Positions 7,617-15,824 of a stretch of 64,000 nucleotides of DNA are shown here, one piece after another. Under the pieces are notes generated by a model. That model saw only the letters and a program-made list of their open reading frames with translations, was not told the origin of the DNA and ran no database searches. The translations under genes and the position numbers were made by a program. Position 1 is the stretch's first letter. Every line of letters starts with the position of its first letter. Where the stretch lies: positions 27,058-91,057 of the forward strand of contig NZ_JHYS01000014.1 of NCBI RefSeq assembly GCF_000688255.1, in the 5' to 3' direction. The stretch is from Simplicispira psychrophila DSM 11588. GTDB lineage: Bacteria; Pseudomonadota; Gammaproteobacteria; Burkholderiales; Burkholderiaceae_C.

Positions 7617-8384
7617 TCAGGGCTGCAGGTAGAGGCGGACCAGGCGTTGCTGCGCCGCTGCATTGACGCCCAGCACCCGCTCCAGGTAAGGCGCAATACC
7701 GCCGTACTCGACTTCCACGCCATGCAATGCGGCTTCCAGGAAATCTTCCTGTACGCGCCACAGCACCTGCAGCCCGGCGGGCGTGGTGGCGGCGTCGCCC
7801 CAGTGGCTGGGCGGGCGGTACAGCGTGTTGGTCAGCAGGTAGTCCTGCATCACTACGGCGCGTGGTACGCCCAGCGCCAGCAGGATCAGCGCGGCAGCAA
7901 AACCGGTACGGTCTTTGCCGGCGGTGCAGTGAAAGACGAGGGGGGCGTCGCTGTCGAGCAGCAGCTCAAACAACTGCGCAAAGCGCGGCGCGTGCTCAGT
8001 GACAAAGCTGCGGTAGGTGGCGTGCATCAGGCGCACCGCCTGCGCCGCGGTCAGGCGGTCACCCTGCGCTTGCAGCGCCTGCTGAATCAGGATCGGCTCA
8101 ATCTCCAAAGTGTGCGTGGCCACGCCGGGCAGGGCATAGGCCTGCGCCGCGCGCTCGGTGACACCGCGAAAATCGGCGCTGCGGGTGATGCCCAACTCGC
8201 CTAGCCGGGCCAGGTCGGCCGGCGTCAGCGCTGCCAGATGGTCAGCGCGGAACAGGTGGCGCCACTTCAGCGGCCGCCCACCGTGTCCGGCGTAGCCGCC
8301 CAGATCACGAAAATTGCTGGCCCCGCTCAGGGCGATGGTGCGCGGGGGCGGCTCGGCAGGGGCGGCAGTGGGGGTGGTATGCAT
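7617..8384 (-). CDS. Tyrosine-protein phosphatase, Y_phosphatase3 type
   Basis: A 255-residue protein with the phosphatase P-loop HCTAGKDRTG (nucleophile Cys153, Arg159) and the N-terminal NFRDLGGY signature of bacterial atypical tyrosine/lipid phosphatases (MptpB-like). It would hydrolyse phosphotyrosine or phosphoinositide-like substrates in the cytoplasm. There is no signal peptide. It is convergent with bacteriohemerythrin and separated from the helicase gene by a dispersed repeat. The substrate is unknown. Confidence 0.85.
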   Translation of the reverse strand: MHTTPTAAPAEPPPRTIALSGASNFRDLGGYAGHGGRPLKWRHLFRADHLAALTPADLARLGELGITRSADFRGVTERAAQAYALPGVATHTLEIEPILIQQALQAQGDRLTAAQAVRLMHATYRSFVTEHAPRFAQLFELLLDSDAPLVFHCTAGKDRTGFAAALILLALGVPRAVVMQDYLLTNTLYRPPSHWGDAATTPAGLQVLWRVQEDFLEAALHGVEVEYGGIAPYLERVLGVNAAAQQRLVRLYLQP

Positions 8385-8410
8385 GGCAATTCAATGTGTT
8401 TTTAGTATCA

Positions 8411-8464
8411 AATCGGCCTCTAGCCCTTTAAATAGTTGCGCTAGTAGCTATGTTTTTAATAGTA
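8411..8464 (-). repeat. Dispersed palindromic repeat overlapping the end of the helicase gene
   Basis: Minus-oriented copy: GGCCTCTAGCCCTTTAAAT, then GCGCTAGTAGCTA and TTTTTAATAG. It overlaps the last codons and stop of the helicase gene (ILLKT then stop), so the repeat supplies the C-terminal residues. Confidence 0.65.
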
Positions 8465-10457
8465 TCGGTGCGCTGGGTGCGCTGGGTGCGACTGTGGGGG
8501 TGTAACCCAACGCTGCCAGCAGGCTGCTGGGGCGCTGGCGCTGCGCCAGCAGGGTGAGTTGCTGGCGTGCGCGCGTCATGCCGACATAGAGCAGATTCTG
8601 TTCTTCGCCGGCCTCGGCCTGCGGCGTCGGAAAGAGGCCGCGCTCCAGAAACGGAATTACCACTTGGCCAAACTCCAGCCCTTTAACCTGCCCGATACTG
8701 GCCAGTACCAAACTGGCGGTGCTTTTCAGTGTGTGCTGTTGCTGCTCGATGCGATTGAGGTGCAAAAAATAGTCGCGGGCTGAATCAAAGCCTTGCGCTG
8801 CGCTGCACAGGCCGGCTAAGTTGTCGCGCGCGTCTTGGCGGCGTTCGCGCGACACCAGTACCTCGTTGAGGAGGGCGTCGATGTGCAGTGCTTGCAGCAG
8901 CCGCGCCAGCATGTCGGGCGCGGGCGGTGCTTGCGCCACCTGTACCGCCCGTTGCAGCCGCTGTTGCATGGCTGGCGCCACGTTGTTCAAGATTTGGTTT
9001 TGAAAGAAATTTTGCAGAAACAGCGGGTTGTCAGTGACGCTGCGGATGGCGTCGGCCAGCAAGTCGGCCTGTGACTCGTCCTCGCGCCCGGCGACGACGA
9101 TGCGGGCACCGCAAAAAAACACCAGCGCCTGCATCAGTTTTTCGCGCGTGCGTGGCTCGGTCACGCTGTCAAAGTTGTCGGTGGCTACCGCCAGCAGGCC
9201 GCGCACCAGCAGCACTTCGGGGCGCAGCAGGTAGCTGTCAAAGCCGTTGGTGCGGTAGGGCAGACCCTCGGCCAACAGGCGGTTTTCAATACCGACCGAC
9301 TGGCCGGGATGGCGTAGCAGCACCGCAAAATCGGCCATTTTGGCGCGCGGCTGGCCACGCCACTGCAGCGCCTGGGCCGCTACCTGCGCGGCGCAGTCGG
9401 CGGCATCGTCGTAGGCCAGCAGCGTGACGGCCGTATCGTGCGCTGCCAGCGAGCTGTACGGCTTGTGTGCCAGCCGACCCGCCTTGACCGCCAGCTTGGC
9501 ACCAAAACGGTGGCTGGGCGTGAGCGGCAAGCGCAGCACCTTGCGTCCAGTGCGCTGCGCGATGGCCTCGCCCATAAAGGCACTGTCGGCGCCGCTGGCG
9601 CTGTAAATCACTTGGTCGCGGTCACCGACACCGCAAAAGAACGCCTGCGTGGTGTTGAGCAGCTCTTGCAATACGCGAAACGCGGCCTGGTTGACGTCGT
9701 GCATCTCATCGACCAGCAACACCCGCAGCGCGCGCGGCCAAGCGCGCAGCTGCTGCACCGCGCCGCCTTGCTCCAGCCACAGTGCCAGATCGTAGGTGGC
9801 GTCGCCCGGCCCCTGAAACACTGGCTGCTGCACCAGTTCGTGCAGGCGAATGCGCTCAAAGGCCAAAAATAGGCGCAGCTGGGTGTAGCTCACGCCAAGC
9901 GCACCGGCGTAGTCGGGCGAAGGGCGGGCGCCATCCCGCTCCAGCGTGTCTTTCATCGTGCCCTTGAGCCACGCGGCGCGTTGTAAAAACTCTTCGACAA
10001 AGCCGCTGTCGCCGAGGTTGGGCAGCGCCAAATCCTCGGGCCAGCGCTCCTCTTCGTTCCTCTCGACACGCTGCACCGCCTCCCAGACAAAGGGCTGCAG
10101 TTCTTCCAGCGTCTGGTACGGCGTGGCGGGCCGGTCCAGCGTTGCTTGCAGCAGTTGCGCGCAAAAATCTTCAAAACGGCTGATGCGAAAACGCTGCGCC
10201 ACCGGCGCCGGCACGCCGACCTTTTGCAGCGCCGCCCGCAGCGCTTGGCAGGCGGTCTCGGTGTGCGTCAGCGCCAAAAAATCTTCCGGCCGAATGCCGC
10301 GCGCCCAGCCCTCGGCCATGCGCAGCGCCAGCGTGGTGGTTTTGGCGGCGCCGGCGTTGGCCTCGATCAGCAGGGTTTGCGCGCTGGCGGTTTGCACCGC
10401 CAGCTGCTCTGCCGTGGGGGTCATGGTTTTGGCAGCAAAAGCCGCCACGCTGGTCAT
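8448..10457 (-). CDS. UvrD/Rep-family (superfamily 1) DNA helicase
   Basis: A 669-residue SF1A helicase. The Walker A region reads EANAGAAKTTTL, with Ala where the Gly before Lys is usual, and Walker B reads LLVDEMHDVN. C-terminal motifs include ASIGQVKGLEFGQVVIP and EEQNLLYVGMTRARQQLTLL (motif VI). Its ATG overlaps the topB stop (ATGA-type), so the two genes are probably translationally coupled. A partnership of the helicase with topoisomerase III in resolving recombination or replication intermediates is plausible (compare RecQ-Top3) but inferred. The last residues derive from a dispersed repeat. Confidence 0.85.
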   Translation of the reverse strand: MTSVAAFAAKTMTPTAEQLAVQTASAQTLLIEANAGAAKTTTLALRMAEGWARGIRPEDFLALTHTETACQALRAALQKVGVPAPVAQRFRISRFEDFCAQLLQATLDRPATPYQTLEELQPFVWEAVQRVERNEEERWPEDLALPNLGDSGFVEEFLQRAAWLKGTMKDTLERDGARPSPDYAGALGVSYTQLRLFLAFERIRLHELVQQPVFQGPGDATYDLALWLEQGGAVQQLRAWPRALRVLLVDEMHDVNQAAFRVLQELLNTTQAFFCGVGDRDQVIYSASGADSAFMGEAIAQRTGRKVLRLPLTPSHRFGAKLAVKAGRLAHKPYSSLAAHDTAVTLLAYDDAADCAAQVAAQALQWRGQPRAKMADFAVLLRHPGQSVGIENRLLAEGLPYRTNGFDSYLLRPEVLLVRGLLAVATDNFDSVTEPRTREKLMQALVFFCGARIVVAGREDESQADLLADAIRSVTDNPLFLQNFFQNQILNNVAPAMQQRLQRAVQVAQAPPAPDMLARLLQALHIDALLNEVLVSRERRQDARDNLAGLCSAAQGFDSARDYFLHLNRIEQQQHTLKSTASLVLASIGQVKGLEFGQVVIPFLERGLFPTPQAEAGEEQNLLYVGMTRARQQLTLLAQRQRPSSLLAALGYTPTVAPSAPSAPILLKT

Positions 10458-13390
10458 GCCAAGTGTTTGCCGACGATGCCGGCCAGCTCAAACATGGTGA
10501 TTTGCGGCTTGCCAAACACCGGCAGCAGTTGGGCGTCGGCGTTGATGGCGCGCTTGTTGACGCTGTCTTGCAGGTTATGGGCCTTGACGTAGTCCCACAC
10601 TTTTTTGATGACCTCGGTGTGCGCTACCGGTTCGCTGCCAATCACCGCGGCCAGTGCGGCGCTGGGCTGCTTGCCGACGGCGGGTTTGCGCGGGGCTTTG
10701 ACTGCGGCAGTTTTGGCGGCAGTGCTCTTGGTGGCGGTGGATTTAGTGGTTTTTTTGGTTGCAGCGCTGGTGGGACGTGCGCTAGTAGCTACAGTTTTGG
10801 TAGCGCCAGCGGCAGTCTTGCGCGGCGGGAATTTGCTCGGCGCAAATTCAAAGCCGACCTTGCCGGCTTCGGCGTCCCACGCCAGATGCGCCTTGAAGGC
10901 ACGGCGGGTGCGCATGCTGACGAACTTGTCCAACAGGTCGGTCTTGCCGGTTTCCAGCAGCTTGGTGACTTGCTCGCGCTCCACCGGTTGCTGCAAGATG
11001 ATTTTGCCGGTCTTGAAGGTGCAGCTCGGTGTCGGCTGGGCGTGGGTCGGTACGGCTTTGCTGCAGACGTAGTTGCTGCCGTGCTCGTGCACCGGTGCAC
11101 CGCAGGCGGGGCAGGGACCCAGGCTGGCGTCGGTGAATTCCACCAGTTCGCCCGATTCTTCGGCTTTCTTGTCGTCGCCAAAGTCAAATTCGAGCTTGTA
11201 GTTGTGCGTTTCCTCGTCGTACTTGAGCACGATCTCGGACGTGAACGGCCAGCCAGCCTTGGAGCGAAAGCCCTCCAGCGGGCCGATCTTGTGCGTTGCC
11301 AGCAGTGCCTCGGCTTCGTTCGGCTCAAAGGTGCGGCCCGCCGGCGATTTGCCAAACGAGAAGCCGCACGGCTCGGCGCCGGCCTTGCCGATACAGGCGT
11401 AGCGGCGGTAGTTTTCTGTCACCACGCCGCCGCAGTTGGGGCAGGGCGCTTCCAGGCGGGCGTAGTCGCCGGGGATGGTGTCGCGGTCGTACTCTTTGGC
11501 TTTTTTCACCATGCGCTCGGTCATGGCGGCAATTTCTTGCATGAAAGTGGCGCGCGACAGCAGGCCTTTTTCCATCTGCGACAGCTTGTATTCCCACTCA
11601 CCGGTCAGGTCGGCGCGGGCCAGTTCTTTCACTTCGAGGCCGCGCAGCAGCGTCATCAGCTGAAACGCTTTCGCCGTGGCGATGATTTCGCGGCCTTCAC
11701 GCAGCATGTATTTTTCGGCCAGCAAGCCTTCGATGGTGGCGGCGCGCGTGGCGGGCGTGCCCAGACCCTTTTCCTGCATCGCCTCGCGCATGGTTTCGTC
11801 TTCAATCTGCTTGCCGGCGCTCTCCATCGCGCCCAGCAGCGTGGCTTCGGAGTAGCGCGCCGGGGCTTTGGTTTTCAGGGCCTTGGCATCGACCTGCTCG
11901 GCATTCGGGCGCTCGCCTGGCTGCACTGGCACCAAGTTTTGGCCCTTGTCGCCTTCTTTGGCGTCGGGCACTTCGCTGGCAATTTCTTTGCCGTAAATCG
12001 CCAACCAACCCGGTTTGACCAGCACCTTACCCTCGGTCTTGAAGTGCTGCACGGTGCCGGCTTGCTCGACTTTGCTGATGCGCGTCGTCACCAAGTATTC
12101 AGCGCTCGGGAAGAACACCGCCATGAAGCGGCGCACCACCAGGTCGTACAGCTTTTGCTCGGCTTCGGACAGCTCGCCGGGGGCTTGCAGCGTCGGGATG
12201 ATGGCAAAGTGGTCCGACACCTTGCTGTTGTCAAAAATGCGTTTGTTCGGCTTGACATAGCTGCCATTCAGCGCCGTGCGCGCGTGCGGTGCCAAGTGCG
12301 CCATGCCGCTGCTGGCCAGCATCTCGAAGGTTTCTTTGGCCACCGGCACATAGTCTTCCGGCAACGCGCGCGAGTCGGTCCGGGGATAGGTCAGCGCCTT
12401 GTGGCGCTCGTACAAAGCCTGTGCCAGCGCCAGCGTGGTTTTGGCGGAAAAGCCGAACTTGCCGTTGGCCTCGCGCTGTAGGCTGGTCAGGTCGAACAAC
12501 TGGCCGGGCGCTTGCGTCGTCGGCTTGCTTTCTTCCGTTACCGTGGCGGCTTGGCCGCGCGAGGCGTCGGCAATGGCGCGGGCTTGGTCGGCGGACCACA
12601 CGCGGTCGGCGCGCTGCTCGGCGTCTTCGGGGTTTTTCTTCCACTGCGGATCAAACCATTTGCCCGGGTAATGGCCCGCCTGGGCGGCAAAACTGGCGTG
12701 GATTTCCCAGTAATCGCGGCTGATGAATTTGCGGATTTTTTCTTCGCGCTCGACCACCAAGGACAGCGTCGGCGTCTGCACCCGGCCCACCGTGGTCAAA
12801 AAGAAGCCGCCGCCCTGCGAGTTGAACGCCGTCATGGCGCGCGTGCCGTTGATGCCGACCAGCCAGTCGGCCTCCGAGCGGCTGCGCGCCGCGTCGGCCA
12901 GGCCCTGCATCTGCTCATTGCTGCGCAGTTGGTTAAAGCCGTCGCGGATCGCCTGCGGCGTCATCGATTGCAGCCACAGCCGCTGCACCGGTTTGCCCAG
13001 CGGCTTGGCGCCACCGGCGTATTGCTCGATCAGGCGGAAGATCAGCTCCCCCTCGCGGCCGGCGTCGCAGGCGTTGATCAGTTCGGTGACGTCTTTGCGC
13101 TTGGCCAGTTTGACGACGGCGTTCAGGCGGGTTTTGGTTTTATCCACCGGCTTCAGATCAAAGCGCGGCGGAATGACGGGCAGGTTGGCAAAGCTCCACT
13201 TGCCGCGCTTGACGTCGAACTCTTCCGGCGCCTGGATCTCTACCAAGTGGCCGACGGCGCTGGTGACAACGTAGCGCTCATTTTCAAAGTGCTCATCGTG
13301 TTTGTCGAACTTGCCGGCAATGGGCGTCAGGGCGCGCACGATGTCTTGTGCAACGGATGGTTTTTCTGCAATTACCAGGGTCTTGGTCAT
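10454..13390 (-). CDS. topB: DNA topoisomerase III with C-terminal SWIB domain
   Basis: A 978-residue type IA topoisomerase. It has an N-terminal TOPRIM domain (LVIAEKPSVAQD; DAGREGELIF), the catalytic tyrosine in LTYPRTDSRALP, and C-terminal zinc-finger-like segments (CPNCGG, CPACGAPVHEHG). A Lys/Ala/Thr-rich linker (about 855-905) then leads to a SWIB/MDM2-like domain in the last about 70 residues (KKVWDYVKAHNLQD, FELAGIVGKHL). The start at 13390 (MTKTLVIAEK) is the family start; upstream in-frame codons are spurious. SWIB-fused topoisomerases occur in Chlamydia and some betaproteobacteria. The linker contains a probable dispersed-repeat remnant at 10778-10810. Confidence 0.92.
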   Translation of the reverse strand: MTKTLVIAEKPSVAQDIVRALTPIAGKFDKHDEHFENERYVVTSAVGHLVEIQAPEEFDVKRGKWSFANLPVIPPRFDLKPVDKTKTRLNAVVKLAKRKDVTELINACDAGREGELIFRLIEQYAGGAKPLGKPVQRLWLQSMTPQAIRDGFNQLRSNEQMQGLADAARSRSEADWLVGINGTRAMTAFNSQGGGFFLTTVGRVQTPTLSLVVEREEKIRKFISRDYWEIHASFAAQAGHYPGKWFDPQWKKNPEDAEQRADRVWSADQARAIADASRGQAATVTEESKPTTQAPGQLFDLTSLQREANGKFGFSAKTTLALAQALYERHKALTYPRTDSRALPEDYVPVAKETFEMLASSGMAHLAPHARTALNGSYVKPNKRIFDNSKVSDHFAIIPTLQAPGELSEAEQKLYDLVVRRFMAVFFPSAEYLVTTRISKVEQAGTVQHFKTEGKVLVKPGWLAIYGKEIASEVPDAKEGDKGQNLVPVQPGERPNAEQVDAKALKTKAPARYSEATLLGAMESAGKQIEDETMREAMQEKGLGTPATRAATIEGLLAEKYMLREGREIIATAKAFQLMTLLRGLEVKELARADLTGEWEYKLSQMEKGLLSRATFMQEIAAMTERMVKKAKEYDRDTIPGDYARLEAPCPNCGGVVTENYRRYACIGKAGAEPCGFSFGKSPAGRTFEPNEAEALLATHKIGPLEGFRSKAGWPFTSEIVLKYDEETHNYKLEFDFGDDKKAEESGELVEFTDASLGPCPACGAPVHEHGSNYVCSKAVPTHAQPTPSCTFKTGKIILQQPVEREQVTKLLETGKTDLLDKFVSMRTRRAFKAHLAWDAEAGKVGFEFAPSKFPPRKTAAGATKTVATSARPTSAATKKTTKSTATKSTAAKTAAVKAPRKPAVGKQPSAALAAVIGSEPVAHTEVIKKVWDYVKAHNLQDSVNKRAINADAQLLPVFGKPQITMFELAGIVGKHLA
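10778..10810 (-). repeat. Possible dispersed-repeat remnant inside topB
   Basis: GTGCGCTAGTAGCTACAG followed by TTTTGGTAGCGCC resembles half of the dispersed repeat. It lies in the low-complexity linker before the SWIB domain and keeps the frame open. It is short and degenerate. Confidence 0.4.
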
Positions 13391-13510
13391 GTTGGGTTCT
13401 CGCCATACGGCTAGTACCGGAGAGATGCTCCGGGCGCTTCTACAATCTGGGCCTCTCGCGCGTGCCTGCGCACGCACATGTGTGCTCATTTAAATTAACA
13501 GAGTTTTGCC

Positions 13511-14038
13511 ATGTCCCGCACCGCACCGCGCGCCAGCACCGGCCGCCGAATCCAGATGCGCACCTCCGGCGTGCACGGCAAGGGTGTTTTTGCCGTGCAG
13601 GAGATTGCCGAGGGCGAAGTGCTGATCGAGTACACCGGCCAGATCATTGGCTGGCAGGAGGCGCAAGACCGCCACCCGCACGATCCGCTGCAGCCGAACC
13701 ACACGTTTTACTTTCATGTCGATGAAGACCGCGTGATTGATGCCCACTTTGGCGGAAATTCTTCGCGCTGGATCAACCACAGCTGCGCGCCCAACTGCTT
13801 TGCCGACGAGCAGGATGGGCGTATTTTTATCACGGCGCTGCGCAACATTGCGGCGGGTGAAGAGCTGAATTACGACTATGGCCTGATGCTTGATGAGCGC
13901 TACACCAAGAAGCTCAAGGCCGAATACCCGTGCTGGTGCGGCGCTGCCACTTGCCGCGGCACCTTGCTGGCGCCCAAGCGTGGCCCGGCAGCGCCCAAAC
14001 CGCTGAAAAAACCCGCACCACTGGGTACCCGTCCATGA
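13511..14038 (+). CDS. SET-domain protein (putative lysine methyltransferase)
   Basis: A 175-residue protein consisting almost entirely of a SET domain. It has the N-terminal GVHGKGVFAVQEIAEGE segment, the S-adenosylmethionine-binding and catalytic core RWINHSCAPNC and EELNYDYG, and a post-SET-like Cys cluster CWCGAATCRG. SET enzymes methylate protein lysines; the bacterial substrate is unknown. The C-terminal tail is Pro/Lys-rich. Its TGA overlaps the birA ATG (ATGA), implying co-translation. It is divergent from topB-SWIB. Confidence 0.88.
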   Translation: MSRTAPRASTGRRIQMRTSGVHGKGVFAVQEIAEGEVLIEYTGQIIGWQEAQDRHPHDPLQPNHTFYFHVDEDRVIDAHFGGNSSRWINHSCAPNCFADEQDGRIFITALRNIAAGEELNYDYGLMLDERYTKKLKAEYPCWCGAATCRGTLLAPKRGPAAPKPLKKPAPLGTRP

Positions 14039-14931
14039 ACCAACCCATCCGCTGGCCGGCCGAGGCGATCTGGGAGGCGGTGGCACCGTTGCTGCCGGGC
14101 TTCACCGTGGAGGTGCTGCCTTGTATCGACTCGACCAACAGCGAACTGATGCGCCGTGCCCGTGCCGGGCGCTGCGAGCCGATTTTGTTGGTAGCCGCGC
14201 AGCAGACTGCCGGGCGCGGGCGCCTGGGCCGGGTCTGGCACAGCGGTGTGGCGGTGGTTGCTGCCGATACCGCGCCGCCTTCGCTCACCTTTTCCCTGGG
14301 CTTGCCGCTGGCGCCGGCCGATTGGTCGGGCCTGTCGCTGGCCGTCGGTGTCAGCGTGGCCGAAAGCCTGCAGCCGGTGCTGCCGAGTGCCACCAGTGGG
14401 GGGCGCGCCCTGCCGCGCATCGGGCTGAAGTGGCCGAATGATTTGTGGCTGGGCGGCACTGGGGGCGACCGCAAACTGGGCGGCATTCTAGTCGAGACGG
14501 CCAGCTTTGTCGCCCCGCAGCAGCCCGGCCTGGGCGCTGCCCCCGCTGCAGCAGCGCGCTACGTCGTGGTGGGAATCGGGCTGAACGTGCAGGCGTGCGC
14601 TGCTACTGGTCTGTCGATGCCACCGGGCAGTTTGCAAGAGATCGATGCGGACTTGGATGCTCCCACCGCGTTGGGGCGCATCGTGGCGCCACTGGTCGCC
14701 ATGCTGCAGTCGTTTGAAGCCTATGGTTTTGAGCCGATGCAGCCGCGCTTTGCCGTGCGCGATGTGTTGCAAGACCGGCAGGTGAACCTGAGCGATGGCA
14801 GCAGCGGCACGGCGCATGGCGTCGGTCGCGATGGCGCCTTGCAGGTATTGACGGCGCAGGGCATGCAGTCTGTCACCAGTTCTGAGGTTAGCGTGCGCCC
14901 GGCCAGCGCCGCCGCGCTGCCGCCGCACTGA
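14035..14931 (+). CDS. birA: Biotin--[acetyl-CoA-carboxylase] ligase
   Basis: A 298-residue biotin protein ligase that adenylates biotin and attaches it to the acetyl-CoA carboxylase carrier protein. Family motifs are STNSELMRRA, AAQQTAGRGRLGRVW (biotinyl-AMP binding), GLKWPNDLW and the KLGGILVE segment. The protein begins directly with the catalytic domain (MNQPIRWPAEAIWEAV), so there is no obvious N-terminal DNA-binding domain and it is probably not a repressor. It overlaps the SET gene by 4 bases. Confidence 0.92.
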   Translation: MNQPIRWPAEAIWEAVAPLLPGFTVEVLPCIDSTNSELMRRARAGRCEPILLVAAQQTAGRGRLGRVWHSGVAVVAADTAPPSLTFSLGLPLAPADWSGLSLAVGVSVAESLQPVLPSATSGGRALPRIGLKWPNDLWLGGTGGDRKLGGILVETASFVAPQQPGLGAAPAAAARYVVVGIGLNVQACAATGLSMPPGSLQEIDADLDAPTALGRIVAPLVAMLQSFEAYGFEPMQPRFAVRDVLQDRQVNLSDGSSGTAHGVGRDGALQVLTAQGMQSVTSSEVSVRPASAAALPPH

Positions 14932-14943
14932 GCCGCACCGCCC

Positions 14944-15735
14944 ATGCTGCGTCTTTTTGCCATTTTTTTACTGCTGGCCAATGTCAGCTATTACGTTTGG
15001 TCGGACGGCTGGCTGCGTTCTTGGGGGCTGGCGCCGACGCAAGAGTCCGAGCCACAGCACGCGGCGCAGCAGATCAGCCCGGAGGCGCTGCGCATCCTGC
15101 CCCGCCCAGATGCCGCCCCGGAGGCCGCAGCTGCCGATCCCGACACGCCGCCGGCGCGACCTGTGCCCCCCGAACCAGCCCCGGCTGCCGCTGCCCCCCT
15201 CAGCGCGGCGCCGCCTGCACCCGTGCAAGCTGTGGTATTGCAGCGCACCGTGACACTGCCACCCGTGGCGGCCTCCAGTGGCGAATGCCTGCAGGCCGGC
15301 CCTTTTGACCCGGCGCAGGCCCAAGTCTGGCGCCAAGCTGCCAGCGCGCTGCCCCAGGGCAGTTGGCGCTTGGAGAGCAGCCCCGTGCCGGGGCGCTGGA
15401 TGATTTACATGGGCCGCTTTGCCGATGCCGACGTGCTGGCCAAAAAGCGCGTCGAACTGCGCATTCGCAAGGTGTCCTTTGACCGGATCAACAACCCGGA
15501 GCTGGAGCCGGGCCTGGCGCTGGGGCGGTTTTCTTCCGAAGAGGCGGCCCAGCGCGGGTTGGTCAACCTGAGTAACCGCGGCGTACGCACCGCGCGCGTG
15601 CTGCTGGAGCGTCCCGCATCCGAGACCTTTACGCTGCGCCTGCCGCTGGTCGATGCTGCACTGCAGGCGCGACTCAGCCGCCTGCATTCGGCGCTGGCAG
15701 GCAACCCGCTGCGCTCGTGTTTTAGCCCTAAATAG
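14944..15735 (+). CDS. SPOR-like membrane-anchored protein
   Basis: A 263-residue protein with an N-terminal membrane helix (LRLFAIFLLLANVSYYVW), a long Pro/Ala-rich linker (about 40-105) and a C-terminal SPOR-like domain (CLQAGPFDPAQAQVW, RWMIYMGRFADAD, LALGRFSSEEAAQRG). SPOR domains bind denuded peptidoglycan at division sites. It follows birA by 12 bases. In several betaproteobacteria coaX lies between birA and a SPOR gene (from memory); no coaX is present here. The extreme C-terminus runs into a dispersed repeat. Confidence 0.75.
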   Translation: MLRLFAIFLLLANVSYYVWSDGWLRSWGLAPTQESEPQHAAQQISPEALRILPRPDAAPEAAAADPDTPPARPVPPEPAPAAAAPLSAAPPAPVQAVVLQRTVTLPPVAASSGECLQAGPFDPAQAQVWRQAASALPQGSWRLESSPVPGRWMIYMGRFADADVLAKKRVELRIRKVSFDRINNPELEPGLALGRFSSEEAAQRGLVNLSNRGVRTARVLLERPASETFTLRLPLVDAALQARLSRLHSALAGNPLRSCFSPK

Positions 15736-15782
15736 GCCTCAAACGCTTATTGGATATGCGGTGTCGGCTATTTATTCGATAG
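15731..15782 (-). repeat. Dispersed palindromic repeat, intergenic copy
   Basis: Minus-oriented copy (AATAGGCCTCAAACGCTTAT, then GGCTATTTATTCGATAG) between the SPOR-like gene and the convergent histidine kinase gene. It overlaps the SPOR gene's stop region and may act as a bidirectional terminator. Confidence 0.6.
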
Positions 15783-15824
15783 TGGGATCGGCCGATCGGC
15801 GCTGCCGCCACGCCGGCAGATGCC

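Noticed and set aside
10463..12481. A 672-codon open frame on the plus strand opposite topB.
   Set aside because: It is antisense to a clearly conserved gene, has low-complexity Gly/His/Phe-rich composition and no family features. Long antisense frames are expected in GC-rich DNA.
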